Part shown: in pieces, positions 61,189-64,000 of the stretch | How the letters are laid out: every line of letters begins with the position of its first letter | Numbering within the stretch: the stretch's first letter is position 1 | DNA from: a bacterium | GTDB taxonomy: Bacteria; SZUA-79; Acidulodesulfobacterales; Acidulodesulfobacteraceae | Assembly: GCA_021845685.1 (NCBI GenBank) | Contig: JAJZVN010000009.1 | Span: 1 to 64,000 of the forward strand | Direction: 5' to 3' | Length of the DNA stretch: 64,000 bases | Notes under the pieces: generated by a model | The model's database searches: none | What the model saw: only the letters and a program-made list of their open reading frames with translations | What the model was told of the DNA's origin: nothing | Made by a program: the position numbers and the translations under genes

Positions 61189-61458
61189 TCATTTTCTAAG
61201 ATCAAGAGATTCTATCAATGATTTATATCTTTCTTCATTTTTGCCTTTAATATAATCAAGAAGATGTCTCCTCTTTGAAACCATTTTTAAAAGTCCTCTT
61301 CTTGAATGATGATCTTTAGCGAACTTTTTAAAATGTTCAGATAATAAATTGATGCGGTAAGTTAATAATGCAACCTGCACTTCAACTGAACCTGAATCAG
61401 AATCGTGCTTTTTAAATTTCCCGATTATTGATTGTTTTTCTTCCTTTGAAATAGCCAT
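61189..61458 (-). CDS. rpsO: 30S ribosomal protein S15
   Basis: 89 residues, the standard length. The S15 signature runs from [40 protein letters not shown], which contacts 16S rRNA three-way junction h20-h22. ATG at 61458 with GGAGGAAT upstream. A short 5' leader before it might carry S15 autoregulation, but I see no clear structure; the 61459-61656 spacer is made of CTTTATAAGT-type repeats. Confidence 0.98.
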   Translation of the reverse strand: MAISKEEKQSIIGKFKKHDSDSGSVEVQVALLTYRINLLSEHFKKFAKDHHSRRGLLKMVSKRRHLLDYIKGKNEERYKSLIESLDLRK

Positions 61459-61519
61459 CTAATAAATTCCTCCAAAAAAATAGTTTAAAATATTATATGT
61501 TAATTTTTATCTTTATTAT

Positions 61520-61640
61520 CTTTATTATTATCTTTATAAGATAAGTTAAATCTTTATAAGTAAAATCTTTATACTTTATAAGTCAAATTTTTATACTATA
61601 TAAGTAAAATCTTTATAAGTCAAATCCGCCAAGTCAAATC
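61520..61640. repeat. Degenerate CTTTATAAGT repeats between truB and rpsO
   Basis: Several copies of AAATCTTTATAAGT or close variants follow each other (61547-61625). No terminator stands out; the truB-rpsO read-through seems possible. Confidence 0.65.
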
Positions 61641-61656
61641 TGTGAAATAAAATTTA

Positions 61657-62391
61657 CTAAGTTAAATTTACATTAATCAAATTGCTTATAATAAAATCTT
61701 TTCCTTTTTCAATATCTTTAAAAGGTATAGCGTTAGAAATATCGTATCCGCCTGCATTTGTTCTTCTGAGAGAAATAAGACTCATAGGCAAATTAAATTT
61801 ATCTAAAATATCTTGTGCAAAAGCTCTAATGTAAGTGCCTTTGGAAACCTTGCACATAAAATTAATAAAAAACCCTTCTATAGATTTAATCTCAAATTCA
61901 TAAATATGAACTGCCGAAGTCTTATTAATAATTTCATCCGGCAATTCATTGTTTCCATTATTTTCATTTTTTCTGGCATATTTATAAAAAGCTATGCCTT
62001 TATATTTTTTAGCGCTATATAAAGGAGCTTTTTGAATAATATCTCCTTTTAAATCTTGCAGATATTTTGATATTTTAGCAACATCATCATCGGTAATTTC
62101 TTTTTCTATGACTATTTTGCCCGAAGCATCAAGCGTATCGGTAAATTCGCCGCATTTGAACGTTCCTTCGTATGACTTAGGCATATTAAGAAACTTATCC
62201 TGCAATTTTGTTGCATTATTGATTAAAACAGGCAAAACTCCAGTTGCAAACGGGTCAATGGTACCTGCATGTCCAACTTTTTTACAATTTAATGTTTTTT
62301 TTATAAAACTGTCAACGCCGAAAGAAGAAATATCTGCCGGCTTGTCTATTATCAAAAGTCCTGATTTAAAGAACTTCTCTGCAGTATTCAT
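61657..62391 (-). CDS. truB: tRNA pseudouridine(55) synthase
   Basis: Makes psi55 in the T-loop of tRNAs. The catalytic Asp46 is in VGHAGTIDPFATGVLPV. IIDKPADISS opens the protein, and KSYEGTFKCGEFTDTLDASG and SKGTYIRAFAQDI are conserved. 244 residues, slightly short because the C-terminal PUA domain is reduced or absent. ATG at 62391. It overlaps the nrnA coding end by 26 bp, supporting coupled translation. Confidence 0.95.
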   Translation of the reverse strand: MNTAEKFFKSGLLIIDKPADISSFGVDSFIKKTLNCKKVGHAGTIDPFATGVLPVLINNATKLQDKFLNMPKSYEGTFKCGEFTDTLDASGKIVIEKEITDDDVAKISKYLQDLKGDIIQKAPLYSAKKYKGIAFYKYARKNENNGNNELPDEIINKTSAVHIYEFEIKSIEGFFINFMCKVSKGTYIRAFAQDILDKFNLPMSLISLRRTNAGGYDISNAIPFKDIEKGKDFIISNLINVNLT

Positions 62392-63448
62392 ATATATCCA
62401 TTTTAATATTATTTAGATCACCGCTTACTTTACATCCTGCCGCAAATTTATGACCTCCTCCGCCATACTTTTCTGCAACTTTAGCAACATTGGCATAGCT
62501 TTTGGCTCTAAAACTTAGCCTATATTCATTAAATGAAGCTTCTTTAAAAAAAATAGCAATTTCAACACCGTTAATTGATCTCGGATAATTAACGAAATTT
62601 TCAAAAAGAGCCATACCTTTTTGCTGATTTTCATTATTTTCAAATACTTCATTTAACATTTGTTTTGAACCGATCATCGATGCAATTTTTCCGTCTTGAA
62701 CTAATTCAAGCGTCGCTAAACTTTTTGCTAAAAGTCTATATTGCTCTTGAGGTTTTGTTTCGTATATTTCTTCGGCAATTTTAGCGGGATTTATATCATA
62801 TTGATTTAACACAGAAGCAATATAGAAAGCATTTTTAGTAGCCGATGCATATCTGAAAGAGCCCGTATCTGTTAATATTGAAGCATAAAGGCATATTGCT
62901 ATATCTTTATTTATTTTAGATAGAACTTTTTGTCTTTCTTCGGTTTTGCAAGGTAATTCATCGCCGATTTTATATTCTATTTTATTTTCTTTTGCGCCGT
63001 AGGCTGCAAAAAGATAAAATAATACTTCTCCTGTCGAACTTGCATCCGGAATAACAAGATTAGCGTGTCCAAAATTATTATTGGTAAAATGATGGTCAAT
63101 ATTAATTATTCTATTAATCGTCAATAAATTTTCATATCCGTCGCCGACTCTTTGAAGTTCACCGCAATCCACTACAATAAGTAAGTCTATAGGTTCAGCA
63201 GGAAATTTCTGGGAAAATTCTTTTGACCACGGCAAAAATCTTAAATTTAGCGGTATAGGGTCTTTATCATAAAGATATATTTCTTTATCAAGCGATTTTA
63301 AAAACATTCCCAAAGACATAGCCGAACTTATCGCATCGCCTTCAGGATTTTCATGGGTTGCAATGAGTATTTTTTTAGATGTCTCTATTAAATGAAATAT
63401 TTCATCAACATTAGCAGAAAAACTATTAATATTGTTCAAATTATACAT
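62366..63448 (-). CDS. nrnA: DHH-family bifunctional oligoribonuclease/pAp phosphatase (NrnA-like)
   Basis: 360 residues. The DHH motifs are visible: ATHENPEGDAISSAM (metal His/Asp), VVDCGE, IDHHFTNNNFG (the DHH site proper) and the DHHA1 domain end GGGGHKFAAGC. NrnA-type enzymes degrade 2-5-nt RNAs and pAp. It follows rbfA by 62 bp and overlaps truB, matching the conserved infB-rbfA-nrnA-truB order. ATG at 63448. A RecJ-like or c-di-AMP phosphodiesterase role is less likely at this length and position. Confidence 0.92.
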   Translation of the reverse strand: MYNLNNINSFSANVDEIFHLIETSKKILIATHENPEGDAISSAMSLGMFLKSLDKEIYLYDKDPIPLNLRFLPWSKEFSQKFPAEPIDLLIVVDCGELQRVGDGYENLLTINRIINIDHHFTNNNFGHANLVIPDASSTGEVLFYLFAAYGAKENKIEYKIGDELPCKTEERQKVLSKINKDIAICLYASILTDTGSFRYASATKNAFYIASVLNQYDINPAKIAEEIYETKPQEQYRLLAKSLATLELVQDGKIASMIGSKQMLNEVFENNENQQKGMALFENFVNYPRSINGVEIAIFFKEASFNEYRLSFRAKSYANVAKVAEKYGGGGHKFAAGCKVSGDLNNIKMDIYEYCREVL

Positions 63449-63510
63449 TTATAATTTTTTATCCTTTTATTTTAATTATTATATAAAACATATACTATAA
63501 ATTATTGCCG

Positions 63511-63927
63511 TTATTGCCGTTGATTGTTATCGTTTATTATTTTATTATTATCGTTTATTATTTTTAGAATTTTTGACGATTGTTCAATTCCGGGATCATA
63601 TTCAAAACTTAAATCAGGTATTAATCTGAGTAAAACTTTAGAAAAAACTTCTTTCTTTATAAAATGTTTTGAACTTTTAAATCCGTTCATTACTTTTTTA
63701 ACTTCTTTTTCTATATATTCAGAGTATGTATTGTCTTGAGTATCGTAAAGACTTCCGTTTTTTATGGCAATGACACTGAAAAAAATTTTGCAATATCTTA
63801 GATCTTTTGAGATTTCCGCCCTAATAATAGTAACATTCTTAAGCCTGTCGTCATTAATCTTAAATTCTAATACTAATGAAACCTCACGGGCAATCAGTTC
63901 TGCAACTCTTTTATTCCTTTCTATCAT
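63511..63927 (-). CDS. rbfA: Ribosome-binding factor A
   Basis: 138-residue KH-fold protein needed for 16S rRNA maturation and cold adaptation. IERNKRVAELIAREVSLVLEF is the N-terminal RbfA signature; VTIIRAEISKDLRYCKIFFSV gives the central strand, and FSKVLLRLIPDLSFEYDPGIEQS the C-terminal helix. An Asn/Lys repeat (NDNNKIINDNNQ) ends it. Its ATG overlaps the infB stop by 3 bp (TTATGATAG), so translation is coupled. Confidence 0.95.
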   Translation of the reverse strand: MIERNKRVAELIAREVSLVLEFKINDDRLKNVTIIRAEISKDLRYCKIFFSVIAIKNGSLYDTQDNTYSEYIEKEVKKVMNGFKSSKHFIKKEVFSKVLLRLIPDLSFEYDPGIEQSSKILKIINDNNKIINDNNQRQ

Positions 63928-64000
63928 AATGTTTGTTTTATATATTCAATTTCATAAATTTCTATTACATCGTTGATTTTAATATCATTAAAATTTTCAA
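63924..64000 (-). CDS. infB: Translation initiation factor IF-2, C-terminal fragment
   Basis: Only the last 24 codons lie in the window. They read EN-FNDIKINDVIEIYEIEYIKQTL then TGA, the characteristic IF-2 C-terminal ending (FNDIK.GDVIE.YE....TL). The gene continues beyond 64000. The stop codon overlaps the rbfA start, the standard infB-rbfA junction. Confidence 0.9.
   Translation of the reverse strand, partial: ENFNDIKINDVIEIYEIEYIKQTL

Noticed and set aside
1-64000. tRNA or rRNA genes
   Set aside because: I looked for T-loop (GTTCRANTC) and acceptor-stem patterns on both strands and found only the GTTCGATT within the 6S RNA candidate; no cloverleaf could be built.

Overview
The window is strongly AT-rich DNA from a bacterium with an outer membrane (diderm). 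The evidence for the outer membrane is an MlaD-MlaE-MlaF lipid-transport set, a Pal/OmpA-type lipoprotein and an RND efflux pump. Several traits recall deltaproteobacteria-like anaerobes: a split archaeal-type glutamate synthase, an HdrB/HdrC-type iron-sulfur protein, selenocysteine machinery (SelA, and a SelD that itself contains Sec), a short cobalamin-dependent MetH with an ASKHA corrinoid-activator homologue, and the gene order zapA-6S RNA-fau-rny-ymdB-tyrS. A low-GC acid-mine type deltaproteobacterial relative is a reasonable guess but cannot be proven from this sequence.

Layout. 0.3-13.9 kb (all minus strand): tyrS, ymdB, rny, fau, a 6S RNA, zapA, a ZapB-like gene, gltB3/gltB2/gltB1, a fused HdrB-HdrC protein, pgsA, a lytic transglycosylase and a lone precorrin-8X methylmutase. 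14.4-17.8 kb (plus): rlmN, an ASKHA/DUF4445 protein and a PAS plus degenerate GGDEF protein. 18-25.8 kb (minus): selD with an in-frame UGA, mlaD-mlaF-mlaE, an HNH protein, selA and recO. 26-31.6 kb (minus): an SMR-type protein, murT, metH and murI. 32-36 kb: queF, a VOC protein, gatD, a tiny candidate selenopeptide gene (minus) and a Pal-like lipoprotein. 36-44 kb: bioC, bioF, a cupin epimerase, cbpA-cbpM, bioB, ruvX and mltG. 44-47.6 kb: an IS remnant and modABC. 47.6-56.4 kb (minus): xseA, then an MFS pump, RND pump, adaptor and TetR regulator. 56.7-64 kb (minus): a membrane protein, an M16 peptidase, and the translation/RNA block pnp, rpsO, truB, nrnA, rbfA and the 3' end of infB.

Most genes are housekeeping; the unusual signals lie between them. 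(1) A 35-codon ORF at 34.5 kb with a perfect Shine-Dalgarno ends at a UGA followed, 22 nt later, by a 6-bp hairpin loop. Read as selenocysteine, the UGA yields a 40-residue peptide with a C-x-x-U-x-x-C tail. The same genome decodes UGA in selD with a similar layout, so a selenocysteine-containing small peptide is plausible. (2) Three copies of a ~157-bp element with TTAACCCAACTTCA-type inverted ends; two of them supply the stop codon of the neighbouring gene. (3) A family of 140-195 bp elements with short inverted ends that enclose paired GGATTCCCGC...GCGGGAATGAC palindromes. (4) Several short tandem duplications that copy gene edges (mlaD at both ends, selD 3' end) and promoters (tetR). (5) Lipid II amidation genes murT/gatD, known mainly from Gram-positives, in a diderm genome. 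(6) A long, switch-like inverted repeat between the divergent genes murI and queF.

No tRNA, rRNA, CRISPR array, prophage or complete insertion sequence was recognised.
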